Assembly (NCBI GenBank): GCA_947588975.1
Contig: CANQAF010000008.1
Span: 1-27,594, forward strand
DNA length: 27,594 nt
Reading direction: 5' to 3'
Origin: an uncultured Bacilli bacterium
Lineage (GTDB): Bacteria; Bacillota_I; Bacilli_A; RF39; UBA660
Shown here piece after piece: positions 7,755 through 15,259 of the stretch (positions within the stretch are counted from its first letter, which is position 1; each line of letters opens with the position of its first letter). The position numbers were made by a program, and so were the translations under genes. The notes beneath the pieces are model-generated. The model ran no database searches and was not told the origin of the DNA. It worked only from the letters and a program-made list of their open reading frames with translations.

Positions 7755-8294
7755 TTACTTCTTAAATGGCATACCGAAACCTTTTAAAAGATCATACGCT
7801 TCCTCATTAGTTTTTGCTGTTGTTACAAAAACGATATCCATTCCACGTACTTTCACAACATCATCATATACGATTTCTGAGAAAATTAATTGTTCATTTA
7901 AACCAATAGTATAATTTCCTCTACCATCAAATGCTTTATTAGATAATCCTCTAAAATCCCTAACACGAGGTAGTGTAATACTAATTAACTTATCTAAGAA
8001 GTTATACATATTTTCTCCTCTTAAAGTGACTTTGCATCCAATTGCTTGACCTTCTCTTACTTTAAATCCAGCAATTGCTTTTTTAGCTTTTGTTGCAACT
8101 GGTTTTTGTCCTGTAATAATTTCAAGATCTTTCATAGCAGCTTCTAACATTTTACTATTTGAAGTTGCTTCTCCAACACCCATATTAACAACGATTTTAT
8201 CTAATTTAGGTACTTCCATTACACTTTTGTAATTGTACTTTTCTTTTAAACTAGGTATGATGACTGTATTATATTTTTCTTTTAGGCGGTTCAT
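7755..8294 (-). CDS. rplE: 50S ribosomal protein L5
   Basis: 5S rRNA-binding protein of the central protuberance that contacts P-site tRNA and S13. It has 179 residues, and the start MNRLKEKYNTVIIPSLKEKY is family-like. Also visible are VPKLDKIVVNMGVGEA (about 28-43), the phosphate-binding GQKPVATKAKKAIAGFK and the C-terminal AKTNEEAYDLLKGFGMPF. It sits between rplX and rpsN in the spc order. Confidence 0.98.
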   Translation of the reverse strand: MNRLKEKYNTVIIPSLKEKYNYKSVMEVPKLDKIVVNMGVGEATSNSKMLEAAMKDLEIITGQKPVATKAKKAIAGFKVREGQAIGCKVTLRGENMYNFLDKLISITLPRVRDFRGLSNKAFDGRGNYTIGLNEQLIFSEIVYDDVVKVRGMDIVFVTTAKTNEEAYDLLKGFGMPFKK

Positions 8295-8311
8295 ATATAC
8301 CCTCCTTCCAA

Positions 8312-8620
8312 TTAATCAATGTTAGAATTCGATTTTTTCGATACTCTAATCTTTTTTCCGTTTTTATCAACAGTATGTCCTATTCTGGTTCCTTTTTTTG
8401 TTTTCGGATCGATAATCATTACATTTGATGCATGAATTGGTAATTCAACATCTACGATGCTTCCAGCAGTTTGACCGTTTGGTTTAATATGTTTTTTTGC
8501 AATATTAATTCCTTCTACAACTACCTTATTTTCAGCACGCAATACTTTTGTAACGTTACCTTCTTTTCCTTTATCTTTTCCAGCAATAACAACAACTTTA
8601 TCTCCAGTTTTAAAGTTCAT
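8312..8620 (-). CDS. rplX: 50S ribosomal protein L24
   Basis: Assembly-initiator protein of the large subunit, located near the exit tunnel. It has 102 residues. A KOW motif at about 6-27 (GDKVVVIAGKDKGKEGNVTK) and the following HIKPNGQTAGSIVDVELPIHASNV are diagnostic. Short gaps separate it from rplN upstream and rplE downstream; TCCTCC on the plus strand just upstream of the start is its ribosome binding site. Confidence 0.98.
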   Translation of the reverse strand: MNFKTGDKVVVIAGKDKGKEGNVTKVLRAENKVVVEGINIAKKHIKPNGQTAGSIVDVELPIHASNVMIIDPKTKKGTRIGHTVDKNGKKIRVSKKSNSNID

Positions 8621-8640
8621 GTTTTCCTCCTTTTTGAAAA

Positions 8641-9009
8641 CTATAACACTTCTTTCGCTAGTGATACAATTTTCATAAAATCTCTGTCACGTAATTCACG
8701 TGCGACTGGTCCAAATACACGAGTTCCAACTGGGCTCTTATCATCTTTAATAATTACGCATGCATTATCATCAAACTTAATATAAGATCCATCTTCGCGT
8801 CTAAGACCAAATTTGCTTCTAACAATTACAGCTTTGACAACTTTTCCTTTTTTTACTGTACCGTTAGGAATTGCTTTTTTTACCGTAGCAACAACGATAT
8901 CTCCAATATTGCCAGTTTTTACCTTGCTTCCTCCTAAAACACGAATAACACTTACTTCACGTGCCCCAGAGTTATCTGCAACTTTTAAACGGCTTTCTTG
9001 TTGAACCAT
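8641..9009 (-). CDS. rplN: 50S ribosomal protein L14
   Basis: Large-subunit protein forming an intersubunit bridge and a landing site for the silencing factor RsfS. The 122-residue length is the standard one. It starts MVQQESRLKVADNSGAREV and ends ARELRDRDFMKIVSLAKEVL, both highly conserved. The order rpsQ-rplN-rplX is the usual one. Confidence 0.98.
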   Translation of the reverse strand: MVQQESRLKVADNSGAREVSVIRVLGGSKVKTGNIGDIVVATVKKAIPNGTVKKGKVVKAVIVRSKFGLRREDGSYIKFDDNACVIIKDDKSPVGTRVFGPVARELRDRDFMKIVSLAKEVL

Positions 9010-9033
9010 AAATTGATCCTCCTCCCAGTTTCA

Positions 9034-9294
9034 TTATAAAATAATTGCTTTTTCAATGATTTCTACTAAGCGGAAATGTTTCGTTTTAGATAATGGTCTA
9101 GTTTCTACAATACGTACTTTATCTCCTACTTTAGCTTCATTTTTTTCATCATGAGCAGCATATTTTTTTGAATATTTTACACGTTTGCCATACAATGGAT
9201 CTTTACGATAAGTTTCAACTAAAACTGTAATAGTTTTATCAGTTTTATCACTTACAACAGTTCCAACGATTCCACGTTTATTTACAGTTTCCAT
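9034..9294 (-). CDS. rpsQ: 30S ribosomal protein S17
   Basis: Primary 16S rRNA-binding OB-fold protein of the 30S body. It has 86 residues. The motifs GIVGTVVSDKTDKTITVLVE (about 9-28) and VRIVETRPLSKTKHFRLVEI are diagnostic. Its ATG overlaps the rpmC stop by one base (TAATG), suggesting translational coupling. rplN follows. Confidence 0.98.
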   Translation of the reverse strand: METVNKRGIVGTVVSDKTDKTITVLVETYRKDPLYGKRVKYSKKYAAHDEKNEAKVGDKVRIVETRPLSKTKHFRLVEIIEKAIIL

Positions 9295-9500
9295 TAATTA
9301 TCCTCCTTCTTAAATAATTCACGTTCACGTAAGATAGTTTTCATACGAGCAACTAACTTTCTAAGTTCATGAATTCTTGAAGGTTTCTCAAGATTTCCTG
9401 TAGCTTGGCTAAAACGTAAATTAAATAACTCTTCTTTATATTCTTCAATTTTTTTGTTAAGTTCTTCTGTTGTCATATTTCTGATTTCATTATTTTTCAC
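9294..9500 (-). CDS. rpmC: 50S ribosomal protein L29
   Basis: Small helical protein at the exit tunnel, next to L23 and the trigger-factor site. I chose the GTG at 9498-9500 (MKNNEIRNMTTEELNKKI), giving 68 residues, because this matches the family N-terminus and GGTGA lies about 5 nt upstream. Further GTG codons up to 9512 are possible but add four residues that the family lacks. The start overlaps the end of rplP by 11 nt. The core EELFNLRFSQATGNLEKPSR and a helical arginine-rich end are typical. Confidence 0.95.
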   Translation of the reverse strand: MKNNEIRNMTTEELNKKIEEYKEELFNLRFSQATGNLEKPSRIHELRKLVARMKTILRERELFKKEDN

Positions 9501-9921
9501 TTGCCTCACCACTTTCTCTTGTTACAAATTTACATTTGATTGGAAGCTTGTGCATAGCAAGTCTTAATGCTTCACGAGCTACTGCTTCTTCTACACCAGC
9601 AATTTCAAACATAATTTTTCCTTTTTTTACAACTGCTACCCATACTTCTGGTTGACCTTTACCTTTACCCATACGAGTTTCTAATGGGATTTTTGTTAAT
9701 GAAAGATGTGGGAAGATATTAATCCAAACTTTTCCTCCACGTTTCATATAACGTGTCATAGCAACACGTGCTGCTTCAATTTGTTGTTGGGTAATCCATG
9801 CACCTTCCATTGCCATTAAACCATAATCTCCAAAATTTAATTTGGTATTTCCTTTAGCAACTCCATCATAATGTAAACGATGTGGTCTTCTATATTTAGT
9901 TCTCTTTGGTATGACTGCCAT
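9490..9921 (-). CDS. rplP: 50S ribosomal protein L16
   Basis: Large-subunit protein that organises the A-site tRNA region and is added late in assembly. It has 143 residues. The N-terminus MAVIPKRTKYRRPHRLHYDG and the motifs GDYGLMAMEGAWITQQQIEA (about 32-51) and GKGQPEVWVAVVKKGKIMFE are diagnostic. The ATG lies inside the end of rpsC, with AAGGAGG 9 nt upstream, and the end overlaps rpmC. The overlaps show a tightly coupled rpsC-rplP-rpmC block. Confidence 0.98.
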   Translation of the reverse strand: MAVIPKRTKYRRPHRLHYDGVAKGNTKLNFGDYGLMAMEGAWITQQQIEAARVAMTRYMKRGGKVWINIFPHLSLTKIPLETRMGKGKGQPEVWVAVVKKGKIMFEIAGVEEAVAREALRLAMHKLPIKCKFVTRESGEASEK

Positions 9922-10573
9922 TTGATTTTACCTCCTTTTCTTTAGAGGCTAGGATTTCTCCTTTATAGATCCATACTTTAACACCAATTTTTCCATATGT
10001 AGTGTCAGCTTCTTTGTGTGCATAATCTACATCAGCTCTTAAAGTATGTAATGGAATATTTCCTTCTGTATATCCTTCTGTTCTTGCCATATCAGCGCCG
10101 CCTAAACGACCAGATACTGAAGTCTTAATTCCTTTTGCTCCCGCCTTCATCGCATTTCTAATTGCTTTCTTTTGTGCAACACGGAATGAAACACGATTTT
10201 CAATTTGATGTGCGATACTTTCTGCAACTAAAGCTGCATTAATATCTGGATTTTTAACTTCCATTATAGAAATTTGAACATTTTCATTTACTAATTTTGA
10301 TAATTCATTTTTAAGTTTTTCAATTTCATCTCCACCGTGTCCAATCACAACACCTGGTTTTGCAGTGTGGATAATGATGTCAGTTTTAGTAGCATTTCTT
10401 TCAATGATAACATTTGAAACAGATGCATCTTTTAATTTTTTTCCTAAAAATTTACGAATTTGATTGTCATTATTTAAGAATTTTGCGAAATCTTTATTTC
10501 CTGCGTACCATTTTGATTCCCAGGTCTTATTGATTCCCATTCTAAGTCCTATTGGACTAACTTTTTGACCCAT
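9896..10573 (-). CDS. rpsC: 30S ribosomal protein S3
   Basis: Head protein at the mRNA entry tunnel, with helicase-like contact to mRNA through S3/S4/S5. It has 225 residues. The N-terminus is MGQKVSPIGLRMGINK. The type-2 KH domain has its GxxG loop at 78-81 (GHGG), and the C-terminal domain contains KGIKTSVSGRLGGADMARTE and GKIGVKVWIYKGEI. It overlaps rplP by 26 nt and follows rplV. Confidence 0.98.
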   Translation of the reverse strand: MGQKVSPIGLRMGINKTWESKWYAGNKDFAKFLNNDNQIRKFLGKKLKDASVSNVIIERNATKTDIIIHTAKPGVVIGHGGDEIEKLKNELSKLVNENVQISIMEVKNPDINAALVAESIAHQIENRVSFRVAQKKAIRNAMKAGAKGIKTSVSGRLGGADMARTEGYTEGNIPLHTLRADVDYAHKEADTTYGKIGVKVWIYKGEILASKEKEVKSNGSHTKEN

Positions 10574-10589
10574 CAGTTACCCTCCTTTA

Positions 10590-10925
10590 CTATTTTTCAT
10601 CACTAACAACAATTGTTATGTGACTTGATCTTTTCTTAATTGGATCCACATGTCCACGTGATCCAAATCTCATTCTTTTTAATGTTTGACCTTCATTTAC
10701 ATATGCTTCTTTGACATACAAACTAGTCTTATCTAAATGTAAATTATTTTCCGCATTTGCAACTGCTGATTTTAATACCTTATGGCTTAATCTAGCAGCT
10801 TCTTTGTTAATATTGCTTAAAATAATATCCGCTTCTTCTACGCTCTTACCACGTATTAAATCTATAACTAAACGGCACTTGCGAGGCGCAATTCTTAAAG
10901 ATTTTGCAATCGCTTTTGTTTCCAT
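10590..10925 (-). CDS. rplV: 50S ribosomal protein L22
   Basis: Large-subunit protein whose long beta-hairpin lines the exit tunnel and, with L4, forms the constriction contacted by macrolides. It has 111 residues. It begins METKAIAKSLRIAPRKCRLV; the hairpin region (VNEGQTLKRMRFGSRGHVD, about 76-94) and the C-terminal SSHITIVVSDEK are typical. It sits between rpsS and rpsC. There is no long C-terminal extension of the kind seen in some mollicutes. Confidence 0.98.
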   Translation of the reverse strand: METKAIAKSLRIAPRKCRLVIDLIRGKSVEEADIILSNINKEAARLSHKVLKSAVANAENNLHLDKTSLYVKEAYVNEGQTLKRMRFGSRGHVDPIKKRSSHITIVVSDEK

Positions 10926-10949
10926 TTTAGTCCTCCTTCCTGGTAATTA

Positions 10950-11222
10950 TTATTTTTTATCTTTGTTCTCGCCATGTCCACCAAATTTACGTGTTGGCAC
11001 GAATTCACCTAATTTATGTCCAACCATATCTTCTGTAACATAAACTGGAATAAATTCTTTACCATTATGAACAGCAAATGTGTGTCCAATAAATTCAGGA
11101 TAAATTGTTGAACGGCGAGACCATGTCTTAATTACTTCTTTTTTTCCAGAAGCATTTACGGCTTCAACCTTTTTCATTAAATGTGCATCAATAAAAGGTC
11201 CTTTTTTTAAACTTCTTGCCAT
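10950..11222 (-). CDS. rpsS: 30S ribosomal protein S19
   Basis: Head protein next to S13 that contacts the decoding-side tRNA. It has 90 residues. The start MARSLKKGPFIDAHLMKKVE and the signature TIYPEFIGHTFAVHNGKEF (about 39-57) with LGEFVPTRKFGGHG are unmistakable. It lies between rplB and rplV. Confidence 0.98.
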   Translation of the reverse strand: MARSLKKGPFIDAHLMKKVEAVNASGKKEVIKTWSRRSTIYPEFIGHTFAVHNGKEFIPVYVTEDMVGHKLGEFVPTRKFGGHGENKDKK

Positions 11223-11238
11223 CTAAACCATCCTTTCA

Positions 11239-12069
11239 CTATTTTTTACGACGACGAACAATTAACTTATCAGAAGCTTTTTTGTTTTGACGTGTCTTAT
11301 ATCCCAATGCAGGTTTACCCCAAGGTGTAACTGGTCCTTTACGACCAACTGGTGCACGGCCTTCTCCACCACCATGAGGGTGATCATTAGGGTTCATAAC
11401 TGATCCACGAACTGTAGGACGAATTCCCATGTGTCTTTTACGACCAGCTTTACCAATGCTTACTAGTTCATGATCTGCATTACCAACTTCACCAATAGTA
11501 GCTCTACAAGTACTTAATACTTTACGAACTTCCCCACTAGTTAAACGTAATAATGTATATTTTCCTTCACGTCCCAAGATTTGAACGCTTGATCCAGCTG
11601 AACGGGCTAATTCTCCACCTTTTCCAGCTTTAAGTTCTACATTGTGAACCATAGTACCTTCTGGAATGTTTGCAAGTGGCAATGCATTACCAACTTTGAT
11701 ATCTGCATTTTCTCCACTTTCTACTTGCATTCCAACTTTTAAACCATTTGGAGCAATAATATATCTTTTTTCTCCATCAGCATATGTAATTAAAGCAATG
11801 TTAGCAGTTCTATTTGGATCGTACTCAATGGAAGAAACTGTTCCAACAACACCGTCTTTATCTCTTTTGAAATCAATAATACGGTATTTTCTTTTAGCGC
11901 CACCGCCATGGTGTCTTACAGTTATTTTTCCTTGATTATTACGACCACCATTTTTCTTCAATGTAACAACCAATGATTTTTCAGGTGTCGTTTTGGTGAT
12001 TTCTTCATTAACAAGCTTAGACATACCACGAGTACCTGGAGTAATTGGTTTATAACTTTTAATCGCCAT
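11239..12069 (-). CDS. rplB: 50S ribosomal protein L2
   Basis: Conserved large-subunit protein needed for subunit association and for the peptidyl-transferase region. It has 276 residues. It starts MAIKSYKPITPGTRGMSK, has the OB-like and SH3-like domains in sequence, and near residue 225 carries the family signature VMNPNDHPHGGGEGR with the conserved histidine. The end is basic (KLIVRRRKK). It lies between rplW and rpsS with short gaps. Confidence 0.98.
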   Translation of the reverse strand: MAIKSYKPITPGTRGMSKLVNEEITKTTPEKSLVVTLKKNGGRNNQGKITVRHHGGGAKRKYRIIDFKRDKDGVVGTVSSIEYDPNRTANIALITYADGEKRYIIAPNGLKVGMQVESGENADIKVGNALPLANIPEGTMVHNVELKAGKGGELARSAGSSVQILGREGKYTLLRLTSGEVRKVLSTCRATIGEVGNADHELVSIGKAGRKRHMGIRPTVRGSVMNPNDHPHGGGEGRAPVGRKGPVTPWGKPALGYKTRQNKKASDKLIVRRRKK

Positions 12070-12086
12070 ATATATCCTCCTTTAGA

Positions 12087-12368
12087 TTAGTTCAGTTCAA
12101 TTGAACTTCCTTCTCTTAATTTAACAATTGCTTTTTTCACTTTATTTGTTTTTCCAACGTAACGACCTACTCTCTTTTTCTTAGGTTTTACGTTTACAGT
12201 ATTTACACTCTCTACTTTTACATTAAAAATGTTTTCTACTGCTTGTTTGATTTGGGTTTTATTTGCTTTCACATCTACACTAAATGTAATTGTGTTATGA
12301 TTTTGTGCTAAATCTGCACTTTTTTCAGTAATAATTGGTGCTTTAATAATATCTCTATAATTACTCAT
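12087..12368 (-). CDS. rplW: 50S ribosomal protein L23
   Basis: Exit-tunnel protein that docks trigger factor and the signal recognition particle. It has 93 residues. It begins MSNYRDIIKAPIITEKSADL, has the tunnel loop around NVKVESVNTVNVKPKKKRVGRYVG with a basic run, and ends in a beta strand. Its ATG overlaps the rplD stop by one base (TAATG). rplB follows. Confidence 0.98.
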   Translation of the reverse strand: MSNYRDIIKAPIITEKSADLAQNHNTITFSVDVKANKTQIKQAVENIFNVKVESVNTVNVKPKKKRVGRYVGKTNKVKKAIVKLREGSSIELN

Positions 12369-12991
12369 TAAACAAGCACCTCCTCTATTTGTTTAATTGC
12401 ATCTTTTGTAACAATCATGTAATCTGCAGCAACAATATCTAATGTATTAATTTCGTTTGCCTCTAATAGAATTACATTGTTTAAATTACGAGTTGCTAAA
12501 ATAACATTTTCATCAATTGTATCTACAACAATTAACACATTTTTATCAACTTTTAATGATTTTAAGAAAGCACTAGCTTCTTTTGTTTTTCCACTTTCAA
12601 AATGAATTCCGTCAACAACAATTAATTCACTATTAATTGTTTTATAAGCTAAAGCAGATTTTAAAGCTAATCTTCTTTCTTTACGATTCATTTTTTTGCT
12701 ATAACTTCTCATGTGTGGTCCAAATACAATTCCACCATGATACCATTGAGCTGCACGAATACTACCTTGACGAGCACGTCCAGTTCCTTTTTGACGCCAT
12801 GGTTTTCTTCCACCACCGCTTACTTCACTACGTGTTTTTGTTTCATGAGTACCTTGTCTTTCAGAATTTCTTGCTAATGTAATCGCATCATATAAAACAG
12901 CATCGTTTGGAACAATTCCCCAAACTTCTTCATTTAATGAAATGTCACTAACTTTTTCACCATTCATGTTTAATACAGACATTTTTTTCAT
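12368..12991 (-). CDS. rplD: 50S ribosomal protein L4
   Basis: Large-subunit protein whose internal loop reaches the exit tunnel; in some bacteria it also autoregulates the S10 operon. It has 207 residues. The loop region (GGGRKPWRQKGTGRARQG, about 59-76) that contacts the macrolide site is intact. The first ATG (MKKMSVL) is used because AGGGAGG lies 6 nt upstream. It follows rplC and overlaps rplW by one base. Because L4 can be a repressor, it is a candidate effector for the structured rpsJ leader, but nothing in the gene itself shows this. Confidence 0.98.
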   Translation of the reverse strand: MKKMSVLNMNGEKVSDISLNEEVWGIVPNDAVLYDAITLARNSERQGTHETKTRSEVSGGGRKPWRQKGTGRARQGSIRAAQWYHGGIVFGPHMRSYSKKMNRKERRLALKSALAYKTINSELIVVDGIHFESGKTKEASAFLKSLKVDKNVLIVVDTIDENVILATRNLNNVILLEANEINTLDIVAADYMIVTKDAIKQIEEVLV

Positions 12992-13005
12992 AATTTGCCT
13001 CCCTA

Positions 13006-13827
13006 CTAATTTTCTTCAACAGTTTCAGTAGTTTCATCAGCTGATTCTTCAGTTATTTCTGATGTTTCTTTAACTGATTCTACTTCTTCTGTACTTTCTT
13101 CAGTAGATTCCAATGCAGTTGTGTCTTCGGCTACTTCAGTTGTTTCACTTACAGGTGTAACTTCTACATAGGAATTTAATTCTTCAGTAGGATTTACTTT
13201 TCCTGGATTCTTAACAGCTGTTTTAATTACAACTAAAGATTTTTTAGCTCCTGGAACATTTCCTTTCACTAAGATTACATTATTTTCTACATCAACTTTC
13301 ACAATTTCAAGATTTTGAATTGTTACGGTTAATGTACCCATATGTCCTGGTAATTTTTTACCTTTGAAAACACGCATTGGTCTCATAGTTCCCATAGAAC
13401 CTGGTCCTCTATGATAATGAGATCCATGTCCCATAGGTCCTCTTGATTGTCCATGTCTTTTAATAACACCTTGGAACCCTTTTCCTTTTGTAGTTCCTGT
13501 TACATCTACAACTTCTCCTTCAGTAAAGATATCAGCTTTGATCTCTTGCCCTAAAGAATAGTTTTCTACATCTACTCCCCTAATTTCTCTAAAGAAGCGC
13601 TTAGGTGTAGTATTTGCTTTGTTGGTAATTCCAACTGAAGCTTTTGTCGCTAGTTTTTCTCTTTTTGAATCAAAACCTAATTGAATTGCCTCGTAACCAT
13701 CGTTTTCTTTAGTTTTGATTTGTGTAACCACATTTGGTTCTACTTCAATAACAGTTACAGGAATCAATTTCCCAGATTTTGTAAACACTTGAGTCATTCC
13801 TAATTTACGACCTAAGATTCCTTTCAT
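13006..13827 (-). CDS. rplC: 50S ribosomal protein L3 with a long acidic C-terminal tail
   Basis: Assembly-initiator protein that reaches the peptidyl-transferase centre. Residues 1-213 form a normal L3 (MKGILGRKLGMTQVF start, then the tip loop GTTKGKGFQGVIKRHGQSRG and the MGTMRPMRVFKGKKLPGHMG region). The remaining 60 residues are unlike a ribosomal protein: 22 Asp/Glu against one Lys, with many Thr, Ser and Val. There is no frameshift, and the tail runs in frame to the stop just ahead of rplD's ribosome binding site. Total length is 273 against about 210 usual. AAGGAGG precedes the ATG. Confidence 0.98.
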   Translation of the reverse strand: MKGILGRKLGMTQVFTKSGKLIPVTVIEVEPNVVTQIKTKENDGYEAIQLGFDSKREKLATKASVGITNKANTTPKRFFREIRGVDVENYSLGQEIKADIFTEGEVVDVTGTTKGKGFQGVIKRHGQSRGPMGHGSHYHRGPGSMGTMRPMRVFKGKKLPGHMGTLTVTIQNLEIVKVDVENNVILVKGNVPGAKKSLVVIKTAVKNPGKVNPTEELNSYVEVTPVSETTEVAEDTTALESTEESTEEVESVKETSEITEESADETTETVEEN

Positions 13828-13845
13828 AATTTTTCCTCCTTAATT

Positions 13846-14154
13846 TTATAACTTTATTTGAATATCAACACCGCTTGGAATTTCCAAATGAGTTAATGCC
13901 TCAATTGCTTCCTTACTTGGATTGTTGATTACAATAAGTCTTTTGTGTGTTCGTTTTTCAAATTGTTCTCTTGAGTCTTTATATTTGTGTACTGCTCTTA
14001 AGATAGTAATTTTTTCAATCTCAGTTGGTAGTGGAATTGGTCCACTAATTTCGCCACCTGTTCTTTTTACAGTTTCCACAATTTTAGCACAAGCTGCATC
14101 TAAACTCTTATGTTCAAACGCTTTTAATTTGATACTAACCTTTGTTTTAGCCAT
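13846..14154 (-). CDS. rpsJ: 30S ribosomal protein S10 (NusE)
   Basis: Head protein of the 30S subunit, also the NusE partner of NusB in antitermination. It has 102 residues. It starts MAKTKVSIKLKAFEHKSLD, has GPIPLPTEIEKITILRAVHKYKDSREQFE in the loop region, and ends IPSGVDIQIKL. It is the first gene of the S10-spc-alpha transcript, with GGGAGG ahead of the ATG and a promoter plus about 125-nt leader upstream. No rpsL, rpsG, fusA or tuf is adjacent; the next gene upstream is divergent. Confidence 0.98.
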   Translation of the reverse strand: MAKTKVSIKLKAFEHKSLDAACAKIVETVKRTGGEISGPIPLPTEIEKITILRAVHKYKDSREQFEKRTHKRLIVINNPSKEAIEALTHLEIPSGVDIQIKL

Positions 14155-14287
14155 ATTGTATCCTCCCTTCGCCTATATCTAGTATAGACTTGCTCCGTGT
14201 AAAAACCCGATATTTAGGTTATTTTGTGTAACAACTTAACCTGGTGTATCGACAACCTTACACATCATCGCATGCCACACATATATA
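14155..14287 (-). promoter_or_regulatory. Structured rpsJ leader, possible attenuator
   Basis: This untranslated leader lies between the rpsJ promoter and its ATG. Visible pairings on the minus strand are TGTGTAA (14264-14258) with TTACACA (14231-14225), and AGGTTA (14242-14237) with TAACCT (14221-14216). The AACCT part can instead pair with GGGTT (14208-14204), followed by five T. Mutually exclusive pairings ending in a short U-run resemble an antiterminator/terminator choice. The stems are short and the U-run is weak, so autoregulation by a ribosomal protein is only a suggestion. Confidence 0.4.
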
Positions 14288-14316
14288 ATTGTACATGAAT
14301 ATTGTATGAAATGCAA
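14288..14316 (-). promoter_or_regulatory. Promoter of the S10-spc-alpha operon
   Basis: On the minus strand TTGCAT (14316-14311) and TACAAT (14293-14288) are separated by exactly 17 nt, each one or two mismatches from the sigma-A consensus. Transcription would begin near 14280, giving a leader of about 125 nt before rpsJ. No terminator hairpin lies between this site and the divergent gene. Confidence 0.7.
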
Positions 14317-14445
14317 GAGAATTTTAGACTTTTTTTGAAACTTTTTTCATTTGCCTGACTATTAAATTTATAATTTTACATTTCTATGATTTCTAATATT
14401 TTATATAAATTTACTGCTACTATAGAATTTCACTTTATTTTCAAG

Positions 14446-14451
14446 TATAAT
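14446..14451 (+). promoter_or_regulatory. Possible -10 element of the SDR gene
   Basis: A perfect TATAAT lies 23 nt ahead of the ATG, followed by AAGGAGG. No convincing -35 hexamer lies 16-18 nt upstream, and the site is so close to the gene that the leader would be only about 15-18 nt. Weakly supported. Confidence 0.35.
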
Positions 14452-14474
14452 AAAAATTAATAAGGAGGTAGATT

Positions 14475-15239
14475 ATGAAAGCATTGATTACAGGTGGCAG
14501 TTCCGGAATTGGACTTTCTTTTGCAAAAGCACTTAGCAAAATGGGATATGATATTATATTGGTAGCAAGAGATGAAAAAAAATTAAAAGAGGCAAAAAAT
14601 ATAATTGGAAATCATACAGAAACAATCGCAATGGATATTTCGATTGAGAAAAATTGCAAAAAATTATATGAACAATTAAAAGATGATGATATCAATATTT
14701 TAGTCAATAGCGCCGGATTTGGTTTGCATGGAAAGTTTTTAGAAGATGATTTAGATATGCAAATGCGCATGATTGATTTAAACATAAAAGCCACTCAAAT
14801 ATTAACAAAATTATTTTTACAAAAAATGAAAGAAGAGAATAAAGGATATATTTTAAACATTGCATCTACCGCCGCTTTCTCTCCAGGGCCTTTAATGGCA
14901 AGTTATTTTGCAACCAAAGCATATATTTTAAGACTTACAGAGGCTATTTCAGAAGAAATACGCCATGAAAATAGTAATGTATATGTAGGTTGTCTTTGTC
15001 CTGGACCTGTTGATACCCATTTTAATGATACACTAGGTGTTAAATTTTCAAAAGCGCAAAACAGTGACAAACTTGCTCATTATGCACTTAAAAAAATGTT
15101 CCAAAGAAAAACTGTTATTATTCCAACTGTAAATCATAAAATGAATGCATTCTTTAATAAATTTGTTCCATTAAAAATATTACTCAATGCAAATTATAAT
15201 GTACAAGTCAAAAAAATAGAAAATGCAAAAAAAAAATAA
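14475..15239 (+). CDS. Short-chain dehydrogenase/reductase (SDR)
   Basis: Classical SDR of 254 residues with an N-terminal Rossmann fold. The cofactor motif TGGSSGIG is at 6-13, ARD at 31-33 after the second strand (often linked with NADP preference through the Arg), and NSAG at 78-81. The catalytic Ser is near 131 (NIAST), with Tyr144 and Lys148 (YFATK); CPGPVDT is at 175-181. The substrate cannot be read from sequence. The C-terminal region is basic. The AAGGAGG site 6 nt ahead of the ATG is strong. It is convergent with the LicD-family gene and shares its terminator; SDR domains make ribitol 5-phosphate in some CDP-ribitol pathways, so a link is possible but unproven. Confidence 0.92.
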   Translation: MKALITGGSSGIGLSFAKALSKMGYDIILVARDEKKLKEAKNIIGNHTETIAMDISIEKNCKKLYEQLKDDDINILVNSAGFGLHGKFLEDDLDMQMRMIDLNIKATQILTKLFLQKMKEENKGYILNIASTAAFSPGPLMASYFATKAYILRLTEAISEEIRHENSNVYVGCLCPGPVDTHFNDTLGVKFSKAQNSDKLAHYALKKMFQRKTVIIPTVNHKMNAFFNKFVPLKILLNANYNVQVKKIENAKKK

Positions 15240-15256
15240 GTGAAAACTTATTTTTT
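15231..15256. terminator. Bidirectional intrinsic terminator between SDR and LicD-family genes
   Basis: AAAAAATAAGT pairs perfectly over 11 bp with ACTTATTTTTT around a GAAA loop. The A-rich and T-rich arms give a U-tract in either direction. The SDR stop codon lies inside the left arm, and the LicD-family stop is 4 nt beyond the right arm, so it serves both convergent genes. Confidence 0.8.
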
Positions 15257-15259
15257 AAT

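Larger units (their letters stand above)
14155..14474. other. Divergent intergenic region between rpsJ and the SDR gene
   Basis: This 320-nt stretch has no gene that I can support. It holds the rpsJ leader and promoter on the minus strand (up to about 14316) and the probable -10 and AAGGAGG site of the SDR gene on the plus strand (14446-14474). The part from about 14320 to 14440 is very AT-rich, and I see no repeat, operator-like palindrome or tRNA in it. Confidence 0.7.

Noticed and set aside
13006..13185. Frameshift or fusion explaining the L3 tail
   Set aside because: The tail continues in the same frame to a stop just before the rplD ribosome binding site, and no known domain is present, so a genuine extension is simpler.
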